A DNA stretch of 64,000 bases from CAVYUC01 sp963816685 (GTDB lineage: Bacteria; Bacteroidota; Bacteroidia; Bacteroidales; Prolixibacteraceae), in the NCBI GenBank assembly GCA_963816685.1, contig CAWFMB010000038.1, forward strand, positions 124,001 to 188,000. Direction: 5' to 3'. Under the pieces are notes generated by a model. That model had not been told where the DNA came from and made no database searches. It worked only from the letters and a program-made list of their open reading frames with translations. Positions 7,805 through 16,005 of this stretch are shown here, one piece after another. Every line of letters starts with the position of its first letter. The first letter of the stretch is position 1. The translations under genes were made by a program, and so were the position numbers.

Positions 7805-8968
7805 ATGAAGAAAACACTGATATATCTCTTATCGGTTTTTTTGTTAATCGGCGGAGAGTCTCTAAGAACTTCTGCGAAAAGTTTCTATTTTCAGAAAAAA
7901 GAAGATTCGCGAATTAATCTGGTAGTAATCGATCCAGGTCATGGAGGAAAGGATCCCGGGGCTGTTAATGGCAATTCCTGTGAAAAAGACATTTCACTGG
8001 ATATTGCGCTGAAACTTGGAAATTACATTACTTCCAATTTCCCTGAAACCAAAGTTATTTATACACGCACCAAAGATATATTTGTTCCGTTGCATCAGCG
8101 GGCGAATATTGCAAATAAGAATGGAGCAGATTTGTTCATTTCGATTCATGTAAATTTCGAAAACAGCAAAAGCGTACAAGGTACCGAGACTTTTGTTCTG
8201 GGAGTGGAAGATTACCGGAGCAAGGCCAATCTGGAAGTTGCAAAAAAAGAAAATTCAGTAATCCTGCTTGAAGATGATTATTCAACCACTTACCAGGGTT
8301 TTGATAACTCTCCGGAATCCTACATTATGTTTGAAACTGTTCAGCAGGAATATACCGAACAAAGTTTAATTCTTGCATCATCAATTCAAAATCAATTCAG
8401 GGAAGGAGCCCAACGGAAAGACAGGAGTGTAAAAATGGCAGGATTTCTTGTACTGTGGCAAACTACGATGCCCAGTGTGTTAATTGAAACTGGTTTCATC
8501 AGTCACCCGCAGGAAAGAAATTATCTTACCAGTGAAGCAGGAAAAACCAAACTCGCATCTGCTATTTTTGATGCTTTTAAAGATTATAAAAAGAAAATAG
8601 AAGCGAAAAGCAGTTTTAATTTAATTACTGAAAAGCCACCTGTAATTACCGAAGCAAAAATATTTACAAACGAGGAAAATGTGAGGCCACCTTTACAGGA
8701 AGCAGCAAATGAAGGCATATATTTTTCAGTCCAGATTGCAGCCTTAAAAACAATTATTGACATAAAGCCGGAAAATTTCATGGGCGAAACAAGTATTTTC
8801 AAACTGAATTCAGGAAACATTTACCGTTATTTCTCCGGAAGGTTTGACGATTATAACAAAGCTGTCAAAGAAAAAGCACGGCTTGAAAACAAATTTGGAG
8901 ATGCATTTGTTGTCGCGATTGAAGATGGTGAACTTATTTCAGTTAAAAAGGCCATGCGAAAAATGTAA
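7805..8968 (+). CDS. Exported N-acetylmuramoyl-L-alanine amidase with C-terminal SPOR-like domain
   Basis: A 387-residue periplasmic zinc amidase that cuts the stem peptide from MurNAc in peptidoglycan. A signal peptide (MKKTLIYLLSVFLLIGG) leads into an Amidase_3 domain: VVIDPGHGGKDPG (zinc His46), Glu60 in SCEKDI, FISIHVN (His115) and the catalytic VLIETGF (Glu228). The start at 7805 places the signal peptide at the N-terminus; the upstream ATG at 7754 would add 17 residues before it. Residues 305-384 form a SPOR-like block that aligns without gaps to the end of the next gene product. Followed 53 bp later by an MCE gene. Confidence 0.92.
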   Translation: MKKTLIYLLSVFLLIGGESLRTSAKSFYFQKKEDSRINLVVIDPGHGGKDPGAVNGNSCEKDISLDIALKLGNYITSNFPETKVIYTRTKDIFVPLHQRANIANKNGADLFISIHVNFENSKSVQGTETFVLGVEDYRSKANLEVAKKENSVILLEDDYSTTYQGFDNSPESYIMFETVQQEYTEQSLILASSIQNQFREGAQRKDRSVKMAGFLVLWQTTMPSVLIETGFISHPQERNYLTSEAGKTKLASAIFDAFKDYKKKIEAKSSFNLITEKPPVITEAKIFTNEENVRPPLQEAANEGIYFSVQIAALKTIIDIKPENFMGETSIFKLNSGNIYRYFSGRFDDYNKAVKEKARLENKFGDAFVVAIEDGELISVKKAMRKM

Positions 8969-9021
8969 TTCCTGTTTGAATTCCCTAAATTTACAGAATT
9001 AACCGGTTTAAATAATACAAC

Positions 9022-10275
9022 ATGAAGGTTTCGAAATATACAAAACTTGGAATATTAATCGTCGTATCAACTGCCATTTTAATATGGGGACTTAGCTACC
9101 TGAAAGGAAACGATGTTTTTACCCAAAGCGATTATTACCATGTTGTATATAATCGAATTGATGGCCTTTCCGAATCAAATAAGGTAATGCTGAATGGTTA
9201 CCAGATTGGACAGGTGAAAGAAATTAAACTTACACCGAATAACACCGGCAGGTTGGCAGTTACATTTTCAGTTGATGCAGATATTCGTATCCCCAAAAAT
9301 TCAGTAGCCCAGATTATGAGCAGCGACTTAATGGGAACACGAGCAATAAAATTGATATTCAGCGAATCAAATGAAATGTTTCAACCCAATGACACCATTC
9401 CGGGTGCAGTTGAGAGTGATTTGAAAGAGCAGGTAAGCATGCAGGTGCTGCCTATAAAAAATAAGGCAGAACAGCTATTAAGCACTTTGGATTCTGCCAT
9501 TACAGTACTTACCGTTATATTTAACGAAGATGCACGCCAAAATCTTTCCGAAAGTTTCAAAAATATTAATCAAACTATTGAAAATGTTGAAAAAACAACT
9601 GCAGATTTGCAGATAATCGTATCCTCGGAAAAAGAAAGCATACAGAATATTATTACAAATTTCGACGAATTAAGTACTGTTTTTAATACAAATGCAGGTG
9701 AAATTGAAAATGTACTTAAAAATCTTTCATCTGTCAGTGATTCTTTATCAGGCATTTCAATTACGCCAATTATGCAAAATATTCTTGAAGCCTCAAACCA
9801 GATTAAAGATATAATAGAAAAACTAAACAGCAGTGAAAATAGTGCCGGATTGCTGCTCAGCGACGACCAGCTGTATTATTCAATAAATACACTTTCCAAC
9901 GATTTAAGTTCCCTGCTTCGCGATATTCAGACTAACCCGAAGCGTTACCTTCATTTCTCGGCAGTTGATTTGGGAAAGGATGTTTACGTTAATACCGGAG
10001 GAGATGCAGCAGCAAAAAATATTGTTTTTAAGGTACACCTGATATCAAGTAAAACTCAGATTCCGTTAAATGCTGATATGTTTGAAGGGTTGGGCGAAAT
10101 TGAAGAATATGAAGCAAGTGGAGCCTACACATATCTTGCCGGAGGTACAAATTCGTATGTAGAAATTACCCAGTTGCTGGATAAAGCCCGTAAACAATTT
10201 AAAGACGCAACAATTGTGGCATTTCGGAACGGAAGGTTAATAAAACTCGAAAAAGCACTTAATTCCCTGCGTTAA
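9022..10275 (+). CDS. MlaD-like MCE domain protein with C-terminal SPOR-like block
   Basis: A 417-residue inner-membrane-anchored periplasmic protein. One transmembrane helix (about 9-25) is followed by a single MCE domain (about 38-115, with GLSESNKVMLNGYQIGQVKEI and SSDLMGTRAIKL), then a long helical region (about 130-300) as in MlaD-type lipid transfer proteins. The last about 85 residues (334-413) match the C-terminal domain of the upstream amidase, which is unusual. No MlaE/MlaF genes are adjacent, so the ABC partner lies elsewhere. Role in phospholipid transport between membranes is known for the family; peptidoglycan tethering is my inference. Confidence 0.88.
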   Translation: MKVSKYTKLGILIVVSTAILIWGLSYLKGNDVFTQSDYYHVVYNRIDGLSESNKVMLNGYQIGQVKEIKLTPNNTGRLAVTFSVDADIRIPKNSVAQIMSSDLMGTRAIKLIFSESNEMFQPNDTIPGAVESDLKEQVSMQVLPIKNKAEQLLSTLDSAITVLTVIFNEDARQNLSESFKNINQTIENVEKTTADLQIIVSSEKESIQNIITNFDELSTVFNTNAGEIENVLKNLSSVSDSLSGISITPIMQNILEASNQIKDIIEKLNSSENSAGLLLSDDQLYYSINTLSNDLSSLLRDIQTNPKRYLHFSAVDLGKDVYVNTGGDAAAKNIVFKVHLISSKTQIPLNADMFEGLGEIEEYEASGAYTYLAGGTNSYVEITQLLDKARKQFKDATIVAFRNGRLIKLEKALNSLR

Positions 10276-10563
10276 TAACAGGGTTCGGTTCATATGTTAA
10301 GTTTATTTACAAAAATAACCAACTACTACCTACCAGATAGGCAACTATCAATCAAAAAGTTAAACACAAACACCTGACCACCAGCGGATTATTTTATTTT
10401 AAAAATGTTTTATTTTTAAATAACTGATAGAGAAACTTCTATATAAAAATTGGATTTATCAAGGGCTCCATGGTTTTTTTTTCTACTTTTTTTTTACAAA
10501 ATTTGCTTTCGGGAAAAAGACAAAGGAAATTTTAGTAGAACCTCAGTAAATCAACGGTTGTAA
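10276..10563. other. dnaA upstream region
   Basis: An AT-rich 288-bp region. It has two near-matches to the DnaA box TTATnCACA, each with one mismatch (TTATTTACA 10303-10311, TTAAACACA 10360-10368), a GATAG/CTATC hairpin (10336-10349) and long A/T runs around 10390-10430 and 10470-10500. No clear -33/-7 promoter was found. This is too weak to call an origin. Confidence 0.4.
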
Positions 10564-11994
10564 ATGAACAGTGAACATCAAGCTGCGTGGGAGGAATGTC
10601 TGAACGTAATTAGGGACAATGTGCCACACAGTAGCTTTAAAACATGGTTTGAGCCTATAGAACCTGTAAAACTTGAAAACAAAGTTTTAACCATTCAGGT
10701 TCCAAGTGCTTTCTTTTACGAGTACCTCGAAGAGCAGTTTATCGACATCCTCCGGAAAACACTTCGGATGATACTTGGAAACGGCGCAAAGCTGGAATAT
10801 AACGTAGTTATGGGTAATTCACGCGACAACGGCGTGCCCTATACTGTAAGTTATCCTACAAATAACAGTTCCAAAATCCAGAACAAACCACTAACATTAC
10901 CTCTTCGTACCGAAGAAAAAACAGCCATCAAAAACCCATTTATTATACCGGGAATACAAAAACTTCAAATCGATCCGCAGCTAAAACCCGATAATACCTT
11001 CGAAAATTTCGTTGAAGGCGAATGTAACCGGCTGGCAAGGAGTGCAGGTTATGCAGTTGCTCAGAATCCTGGAGGAACAGCTTTTAATCCTCTTATGATT
11101 TACGGGAATTCAGGTCTCGGTAAAACTCACCTTGCACAGGCAATTGGGATAGAGGTTAAAGAACAACTACCCGATAAGGTGGTGCTGTATGTAAATGCAA
11201 ATAAATTTCAAACCCAGTTTACCGAAGCCACACGAAACAACAACCGGAACGATTTTCTTCACTTCTACCAGATGATTGATGTGCTGATTTTAGATGATGT
11301 ACATGAATTTGCAGGCAAAGAAAAAACACAGGAGACATTCTTCCATATTTTCAACCATTTGCACCAGATGGGAAAACAGTTGATCCTTACGTCGGATAAA
11401 CCACCCATTGAGCTGAAAGGAATGGAACAGCGACTGTTGTCAAGATTTAAATGGGGATTAACTGCCGATCTTCAAAATCCGGATTTCGAAACCCGGATGG
11501 AAATTTTAAAACGCAAGGTTTATAAGGACGGAATTACACTTTCCGAAGAAGTTCTTGAATATATTGCCTCACATGTAACCAATAACGTGCGCGAACTTGA
11601 AGGAGCTCTGATTTCACTTCTTGCTCAATCAATGCTGAACAAACGGGAAATAACACTTGAAGTTGCTGCAAAACTGATAAACAAACTGGTTAAAAACTCA
11701 AAAAGAGAACTTTCAATCGAATACATCTCTAAAGTAGTATGCGACTATTTTAATATGCCGGTTGATTCACTGCAGACAAAAACCCGGAAACGTGAAATCG
11801 TTCAGGCCAGGCAAATTGCAATGTTTTTCTCGAAAAGCCTCACAAAATACTCTCTTGCAAGCATAGGAGCACAAATCGGAAACAAAGATCATGCAACAGT
11901 GCTGCATGCCTGCAAAACAGTAAATAACCTGAAAGATACTGACAAAAATTTCAGGCAATATGTTGATGATATTGAGAAAAAACTTAAAATGTAA
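10564..11994 (+). CDS. dnaA: Chromosomal replication initiator DnaA
   Basis: A 476-residue AAA+ initiator that binds DnaA boxes and melts oriC. Domain I is residues 1-80 (VPHSSFKTWFEPIEPV), domain II a short linker, and domain III carries Walker A GNSGLGKTH (181-189), Walker B LILDDVHEF (241-249) and sensor residues. Domain IV has the signature region with RQIAMFFSKSLTKYSLASIG and NKDHATVLHACKTV. The length is normal. dnaN, recF and gyrB are not neighbours, which is common in Bacteroidota. Confidence 0.98.
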   Translation: MNSEHQAAWEECLNVIRDNVPHSSFKTWFEPIEPVKLENKVLTIQVPSAFFYEYLEEQFIDILRKTLRMILGNGAKLEYNVVMGNSRDNGVPYTVSYPTNNSSKIQNKPLTLPLRTEEKTAIKNPFIIPGIQKLQIDPQLKPDNTFENFVEGECNRLARSAGYAVAQNPGGTAFNPLMIYGNSGLGKTHLAQAIGIEVKEQLPDKVVLYVNANKFQTQFTEATRNNNRNDFLHFYQMIDVLILDDVHEFAGKEKTQETFFHIFNHLHQMGKQLILTSDKPPIELKGMEQRLLSRFKWGLTADLQNPDFETRMEILKRKVYKDGITLSEEVLEYIASHVTNNVRELEGALISLLAQSMLNKREITLEVAAKLINKLVKNSKRELSIEYISKVVCDYFNMPVDSLQTKTRKREIVQARQIAMFFSKSLTKYSLASIGAQIGNKDHATVLHACKTVNNLKDTDKNFRQYVDDIEKKLKM

Positions 11995-12032
11995 AAAATC
12001 AAACGATTGAACGCTATCTTGCTGAACCAGCC

Positions 12033-12893
12033 ATGATTTATCTTTTGGCAAGTATTCTTTCATCCACTTCCATATACATTATTTTCAGGATTGCAAAAAA
12101 CTATTCCTGTCAGCTCAGCGTTTTAATTACTTTAAATTATCTCGTTGCTTCGCTGCTGGGATTTTGTTTTTTACTGCGTTTTAACTTCAGCACTTTTCTT
12201 CACAACAATTCGTGGATTATTTATGCAGTTGCATTGGGAGTTCTTTTTATCGCCATGTTTTTTTTAATCGGCAACTCCTCTCAAAAAGCAGGAATTGCAG
12301 TTACAACTTTAGCCAATAAACTTTCGCTTGTATTTCCAGTAGTTTTTTCCCTCTGCTTTTTTAATGAACAGGTTACTTCACTGAAATACCTGGGACTTTT
12401 AGTTGCAATTACAGCTGTTTTATTAACGCTTTATAAAAAAGATGTAAAAAATACAAGGCCTGAATTTTTCATATTACCGTTACTTTTATTTTTAGGCAGC
12501 GGAATTATTGATTCTCTGATTAAATATATTCAGGCTACTCAAATTACATCAAATCAAACAGCTGCTTTTTCATCCTTTGTGTTTTTTGTTGCTTTTATTT
12601 GCGGAACATTTATTTCACTATTCAGACTAAAAAAAGGAAATAAGAATATAAATTCCCCCACTTTAATCCTTGGGTTTCTGCTTGGGCTGGCAAACTTCGG
12701 CTCTCTTTTCTTTTTTATTAATGCACTAAACAACAGCCAAATCGAAAGTTCATTGGTTTTTGCATTGAACAACATGGTTATCGTTGCACTATCAGCAATT
12801 GTTGGTTTTTATTTTTTTAAGGAAAAACTGAATAAAATTAATGCATCCGGAATTGTGCTGGCTGTAATAAGTTTATATATTTTGCTTCAATGA
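12033..12893 (+). CDS. EamA/DMT family transporter
   Basis: A 286-residue integral membrane protein with about ten hydrophobic helices arranged as two similar halves, as in the drug/metabolite transporter superfamily. The first half ends around LKYLGLLVAITAVLLTLYKK and the second around INASGIVLAVISLYILLQ, equivalent positions in the two EamA repeats. Substrate cannot be inferred. Its stop overlaps the start of the IMPACT-family gene by 4 bp (ATGA), so translation is probably coupled. Confidence 0.82.
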   Translation: MIYLLASILSSTSIYIIFRIAKNYSCQLSVLITLNYLVASLLGFCFLLRFNFSTFLHNNSWIIYAVALGVLFIAMFFLIGNSSQKAGIAVTTLANKLSLVFPVVFSLCFFNEQVTSLKYLGLLVAITAVLLTLYKKDVKNTRPEFFILPLLLFLGSGIIDSLIKYIQATQITSNQTAAFSSFVFFVAFICGTFISLFRLKKGNKNINSPTLILGFLLGLANFGSLFFFINALNNSQIESSLVFALNNMVIVALSAIVGFYFFKEKLNKINASGIVLAVISLYILLQ

Positions 12894-13492
12894 ACGATAC
12901 GTATAAAACATTGGATGAATTAAGCGAAGGTTACTTTAAAGACAAAGGAAGTAAATTTTATGCCTATGCATTTCCCGTTCAAACCGGGGACGAAATAAAA
13001 GATAAAATTGCAGGTTTAAAAAAAGAACATCACAGCGCTCGCCATCACTGTTATGCCTGGCGGCTTGGCACCGAAGAAATTACAAGCCGCGCCAATGACG
13101 ACGGTGAACCTTCATCAACAGCCGGGAAACCTATTTTGGGCCAGCTTTTAAGCTTCGATGTCACCAATGTACTGGTAGTGGTTGTAAGATATTTTGGCGG
13201 AACCTTGCTTGGCACCAGCGGGCTAATCAATGCTTACCGAACGGCAGCTGCTGATGCTTTGACAAATGCAAAAATTAAAACGAAAATTATTGTATGCAAA
13301 TTTCAGCTTCAGTTTACTTATAACGAAATGAACGAGGTTATGCTGATAATTAAACAGGAAAACCTTAACATCGAAAGTACCCGGTTTGAAGTAGAATGCA
13401 GTTTGGTATTTACAGTTCGCAAATCAGAAGCTCAACGGATTGAAAATATTTTCGGGGAATTGCATACTGTGAAAATTACCAAAAGCAGTTAA
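12890..13492 (+). CDS. YigZ/IMPACT family protein
   Basis: A 200-residue protein with the UPF0029/IMPACT N-terminal domain: KDKGSKFYAYAFPV, then the family signature DDGEPSSTAGKPILGQL (about residues 76-92) and VVVVRYFGGTLLGTSGLINAY (about 99-119), followed by a DUF1949-like ferredoxin fold in the C-terminal half. Eukaryotic IMPACT modulates Gcn2 kinase; the bacterial role is unclear and probably linked to translation or RNA. Translation is coupled to the upstream transporter by a 4-bp overlap. An AAGGAGG sequence falls at the stop codon but no good start codon lies at the right distance. Confidence 0.9.
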   Translation: MNDTYKTLDELSEGYFKDKGSKFYAYAFPVQTGDEIKDKIAGLKKEHHSARHHCYAWRLGTEEITSRANDDGEPSSTAGKPILGQLLSFDVTNVLVVVVRYFGGTLLGTSGLINAYRTAAADALTNAKIKTKIIVCKFQLQFTYNEMNEVMLIIKQENLNIESTRFEVECSLVFTVRKSEAQRIENIFGELHTVKITKSS

Positions 13493-13573
13493 GGAGGACA
13501 TCTGTTAATAAAATGCTCATAACTAGCCACAGTTTTTTTTAAAGAAAAATGTAAAACTCTTTAATTTTGAAAC

Positions 13574-13801
13574 ATGATTCAGTGCAACATTTCCCGTTAC
13601 ATCTATTTTCCCGGCAGACTTTTCTGCCATCAAATTAAAATTCCTGCTTTCCTGCGCTGTATCAGTTTACCATTAAATCGAAAATATGTTTTTTTCCCGG
13701 AAAAAGGATATAAACTTTTCCTATTCAAGAGAAACCAGTATTTTACTTCAAAGAAATACTGGTTTTCTTTTTTACACAAAAATTGGTTAAACAATAATTA
13801 A
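13574..13801 (+). CDS. Candidate PyrL-like pyrBI leader peptide
   Basis: A 75-codon open frame that fills the leader of pyrB, crosses the terminator hairpin at 13732-13773 and stops 4 nt before the pyrB ATG. Its first 42 residues resemble the E. coli pyrBI leader peptide as I remember it: MIQC versus MVQC at the start, a FPGRL/LPRL motif near residue 12, and PLNRKYVFFP at 33-42 versus PLNRGAFFCP two residues earlier. The VFFP codons create the T7 run at 13689-13695, a natural RNA polymerase pause tract. A TAATTTTG (-7-like) box at 13562 would place the transcript start almost on this ATG, so the true promoter or start codon is unresolved. Alternatively, a chance frame. Confidence 0.5.
   Translation: MIQCNISRYIYFPGRLFCHQIKIPAFLRCISLPLNRKYVFFPEKGYKLFLFKRNQYFTSKKYWFSFLHKNWLNNN
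13732..13773 (+). terminator. Putative pyrBI attenuator (intrinsic terminator in the leader)
   Basis: A perfect 12-bp stem AAACCAGTATTT (13732-13743) / AAATACTGGTTT (13754-13765) with a 10-nt loop, followed by TCTTTTTT. It lies 32 bp before pyrB and about 270 bp after the previous gene, inside a translated-looking leader, so attenuation is more likely than simple 3'-end formation for yigZ. Confidence 0.8.
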
Positions 13802-13805
13802 GCAC

Positions 13806-14714
13806 ATGAAGAAAGATTTAATTTCAATTACAGATTATTCAAAGGAAGAATACCTTAAAATCATGCGACTGGCGGCAGAGTTTGAAGAAAATCCGAACCA
13901 GAATTTACTTGAAGGTAAAGTTGTGGCTTCTCTTTTTTTTGAACCATCAACAAGAACGCGCCTTAGTTTTGAAACTGCAATCAGCCGGTTGGGCGGACGA
14001 ATTATTGGTTTTGCCAATCCCGACAGTTCCAGCGCCACAAAAGGAGAAACACTGCACGATACAATTAAAATGGTAAGCAATTATGCCGACCTGATTGTGA
14101 TGCGCCACCCACTGGAAGGTGCTGCACGCTATGCAGCCGAAATTTCGCCAGTGCCGGTAATTAATGCCGGAGACGGTGCAAACCAGCATCCGACACAAAC
14201 CCTGCTTGACATGTATTCCATTCTGAAAACACAGGGAACACTCGACAACCTCAACATTTTTATGGTTGGTGACTTAAAATACGGGCGTACTGTTCATTCA
14301 CTTCTTATGGCATTATCTGAATTTGAAGATCCAATTTTTAATTTTATTGCACCGGTTGAATTGCAAATGCCCGAAGAATACAAAATTTTCCTGTTGGAAA
14401 AAGGCATCCGCTATTTTGTTCACCGTGAATTCACTGATATCATCAGCGAAGCCGATATTATTTACATGACCCGCGTTCAAAAAGAACGATTCTCTGATCC
14501 GATTGAATACGAAAAAGTGAAAAACGTATACATTCTCAGGAATGCGATGCTGAAGAAAACCAAACCAAATTTGAAAATCTTACATCCCCTGCCACGCGTA
14601 AACGAAATACATACTGATGTAGATAAAAACGACAAAGCCTACTATTTTACCCAGGCATTAAATGGAGTATTTGCCCGCGAAGCTATTATTGCACATACAA
14701 TGAACCTCAAATAA
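13806..14714 (+). CDS. pyrB: Aspartate carbamoyltransferase catalytic subunit
   Basis: A 302-residue cytosolic enzyme joining carbamoyl phosphate and aspartate, the first committed step of pyrimidine synthesis. The carbamoyl phosphate loop FEPSTRTRLSFETA (residues 45-58), MRHPLEGAARYAAE, DGANQHPTQTLLDMY and HPLPRVNEI are intact, so the enzyme should be active. Length fits class B catalytic chains, and pyrI follows 119 bp downstream. The long leader with a terminator and open frame suggests UTP-responsive attenuation. Confidence 0.98.
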   Translation: MKKDLISITDYSKEEYLKIMRLAAEFEENPNQNLLEGKVVASLFFEPSTRTRLSFETAISRLGGRIIGFANPDSSSATKGETLHDTIKMVSNYADLIVMRHPLEGAARYAAEISPVPVINAGDGANQHPTQTLLDMYSILKTQGTLDNLNIFMVGDLKYGRTVHSLLMALSEFEDPIFNFIAPVELQMPEEYKIFLLEKGIRYFVHREFTDIISEADIIYMTRVQKERFSDPIEYEKVKNVYILRNAMLKKTKPNLKILHPLPRVNEIHTDVDKNDKAYYFTQALNGVFAREAIIAHTMNLK

Positions 14715-14751
14715 AAAAGCAATGAAACATATCCCGGTTGACTGGTAAAGG

Positions 14752-14769
14752 TTCCCTCGGCTCAGGGAA
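14752..14769 (+). other. Intercistronic hairpin pyrB-pyrI
   Basis: TTCCCT/AGGGAA with a 6-nt loop in the 119-bp gap between pyrB and pyrI. There is no T-run, so it is not a terminator; it could be an mRNA processing or stability element. Confidence 0.4.
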
Positions 14770-14833
14770 TGCAGACATAAATAATGTGATTTATAATCTT
14801 TGTAAAAAAAATACACTTAGAACAATTATTCAG

Positions 14834-15304
14834 ATGAAAGACAGCATGAAAAATAAATTGAAATTAAAAGTAAGTGCCATTAAAGACGGCACTGTGATAG
14901 ACCATATTCCGGCCGAAAATTTATTCAAGGTAATTACTATCCTGAGCCTGGATAAATTCGACAACATGATAACATTCGGAAATAATCTGGACAGCGAAAA
15001 ACTTGGAGCGAAAGCGATAATAAAAGTTGCCGATAAATTTTTCGAAGATGACGAAGTAAACAAAATCGCTTTAATTGCACCCAATGCAAAACTGAATATA
15101 ATCCGGGATTACGAAGTGGTTGAAAAAAGGGTGGTAAAAATCCCGGATGAAATTAATGGCATTGTTAAGTGTTTTAATCCGAAATGTATTACCAATAACG
15201 AAAAAATGGTAACACGGTTTAAAGTGAACAGCCATTCACCAATCGCATTAAAATGCAGATACTGCGAAAAACTCACCCTACAGGATCAAATCAGCATGGT
15301 ATAG
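14834..15304 (+). CDS. pyrI: Aspartate carbamoyltransferase regulatory subunit
   Basis: A 156-residue regulatory chain of class B ATCase. It binds nucleotides at the N-terminal domain (VSAIKDGTVIDHIPAENLFK) and contacts PyrB through a C-terminal zinc domain whose four cysteines are present: CFNPKC (C113, C118) and CRYC (C141, C144). The ATG at 14834 or at 14846 (four codons later) both fit; a TTG at 14738 would add an atypical extension. The intact zinc site suggests allosteric control by nucleotides besides any attenuation. Confidence 0.95.
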   Translation: MKDSMKNKLKLKVSAIKDGTVIDHIPAENLFKVITILSLDKFDNMITFGNNLDSEKLGAKAIIKVADKFFEDDEVNKIALIAPNAKLNIIRDYEVVEKRVVKIPDEINGIVKCFNPKCITNNEKMVTRFKVNSHSPIALKCRYCEKLTLQDQISMV

Positions 15305-15355
15305 TTTAACAACAAAGGTGTACCCATATTTATTACTTACAATTGAAACCGACAG

Positions 15356-15387
15356 TTGATTGTATCTTGAGATTTTTTTTATATTTG
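15356..15387 (+). promoter_or_regulatory. Promoter of tRNA-Leu
   Basis: TTG at 15356-15358, a 21-bp spacer, then TATATTTG at 15380-15387. The predicted transcript carries about 100 nt of leader before the tRNA, with a small CCCAA/TTGGG hairpin at about 15456-15469. Confidence 0.65.
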
Positions 15388-15496
15388 CACCGCGAAACGA
15401 AACAGAATTTCGGTAACGACCGGAAAAATCCACAGGGAAAAGCACGTTTGGCGGTCCCAAATCATTGGGAGGTACAGAGTAACGAAAAAAAATAAT

Positions 15497-15580
15497 GCCC
15501 GGATGGCGGAATTGGTAGACGCGCTAGTTTCAGGGACTAGTGTCCTTTTGGACGTGCAGGTTCGAGTCCTGTTCCGGGCA
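15497..15580 (+). tRNA. tRNA-Leu (anticodon CAG)
   Basis: An 84-nt class II tRNA. Acceptor GCCCGGA pairs with TCCGGGC, the D-loop has TTGGTAGACGC, the anticodon stem CTAGT/ACTAG encloses TTCAGGG (anticodon CAG), a long variable arm (TGTCCTTTTGGACG) follows, and the T-arm loop is TTCGAGT. The discriminator is A, and CCA is not encoded. Reads leucine CUG codons. Confidence 0.97.
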
Positions 15581-15586
15581 CAAATA

Positions 15587-15614
15587 AGAGAGTCAGATTG
15601 GCTCTCTTTTTTTT
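15587..15614 (+). terminator. Terminator of tRNA-Leu
   Basis: AGAGAGTC (15587-15594) pairs with GGCTCTCT (15600-15607), with one G-T pair, followed by a T-run, 6 nt after the tRNA. Confidence 0.8.
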
Positions 15615-15639
15615 ATATGTTCCAATCCGTTGTAAGTTC

Positions 15640-15777
15640 CTACTGTTCACTGCCAGCTCTGACAGGTTCTTTATTTTCTTCTCCGGGTTTCTTTGTATTT
15701 AACGTGTAATCCATGGCCAGTCTCATTCTAATCTTTCCATCTGGTGTAAATCTTTTTAACACCTGGTTATCATACAT
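15640..15777 (-). CDS. Possible 45-residue small protein
   Basis: A short ATG frame in the 425-bp gap between tRNA-Leu and the FAS1 gene. The translation is charged and protein-like (MYDNQVLKRFTPDGKIRMRL at the start), and an AAGGAAG sequence lies a few bases before the ATG. It follows the next frame (15792-15974) by 14 nt on the same strand. I do not recognise a family; it could be a small gene, a relic of a longer one or chance. Confidence 0.3.
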   Translation of the reverse strand: MYDNQVLKRFTPDGKIRMRLAMDYTLNTKKPGEENKEPVRAGSEQ

Positions 15778-15791
15778 ATCTTCCTTTCAAA

Positions 15792-15974
15792 TCAGTGGCT
15801 AACCTTCTTTATAATCTGTGCAAATTTCGTTTCATCATTCCATAGCTGGTTTTCTTTTAATCTTGTTTCTTTGATGCGAAGGTGACAGAAACCATCTTTG
15901 CCATTTGATTTATTAATCTTATAATTGTAAATTCGGCCACAATAAAATCGATATGCAGCAAACAATTGAGTCAC
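15792..15974 (-). CDS. Possible 60-residue protein or gene remnant
   Basis: A GTG-initiated frame whose C-terminal two thirds look protein-like (KDGFCHLRIKETRLKENQLW, then NDETKFAQIIKKV). No family is recognised and no promoter seen. Together with the 45-codon frame after it, this could be the remains of a disrupted gene or a pair of small genes. Kept only as a possibility. Confidence 0.25.
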   Translation of the reverse strand: MTQLFAAYRFYCGRIYNYKINKSNGKDGFCHLRIKETRLKENQLWNDETKFAQIIKKVSH

Positions 15975-16005
15975 CGGCCATATTAAACCTCATCAGTAAA
16001 ATAAA

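Noticed and set aside
10276..10563. Chromosomal origin oriC
   Set aside because: Only two imperfect DnaA boxes and ordinary AT-rich sequence; origins are often distant from dnaA in this phylum.
13491..13542. Short uORF after yigZ driven by AAGGAGG
   Set aside because: The ATG at 13513 lies 15 nt from the AGGAGG and the frame is only nine codons; the match is probably incidental.
15503..15709. Plus-strand frame starting inside tRNA-Leu
   Set aside because: It overlaps the tRNA and its terminator and has no coding character.
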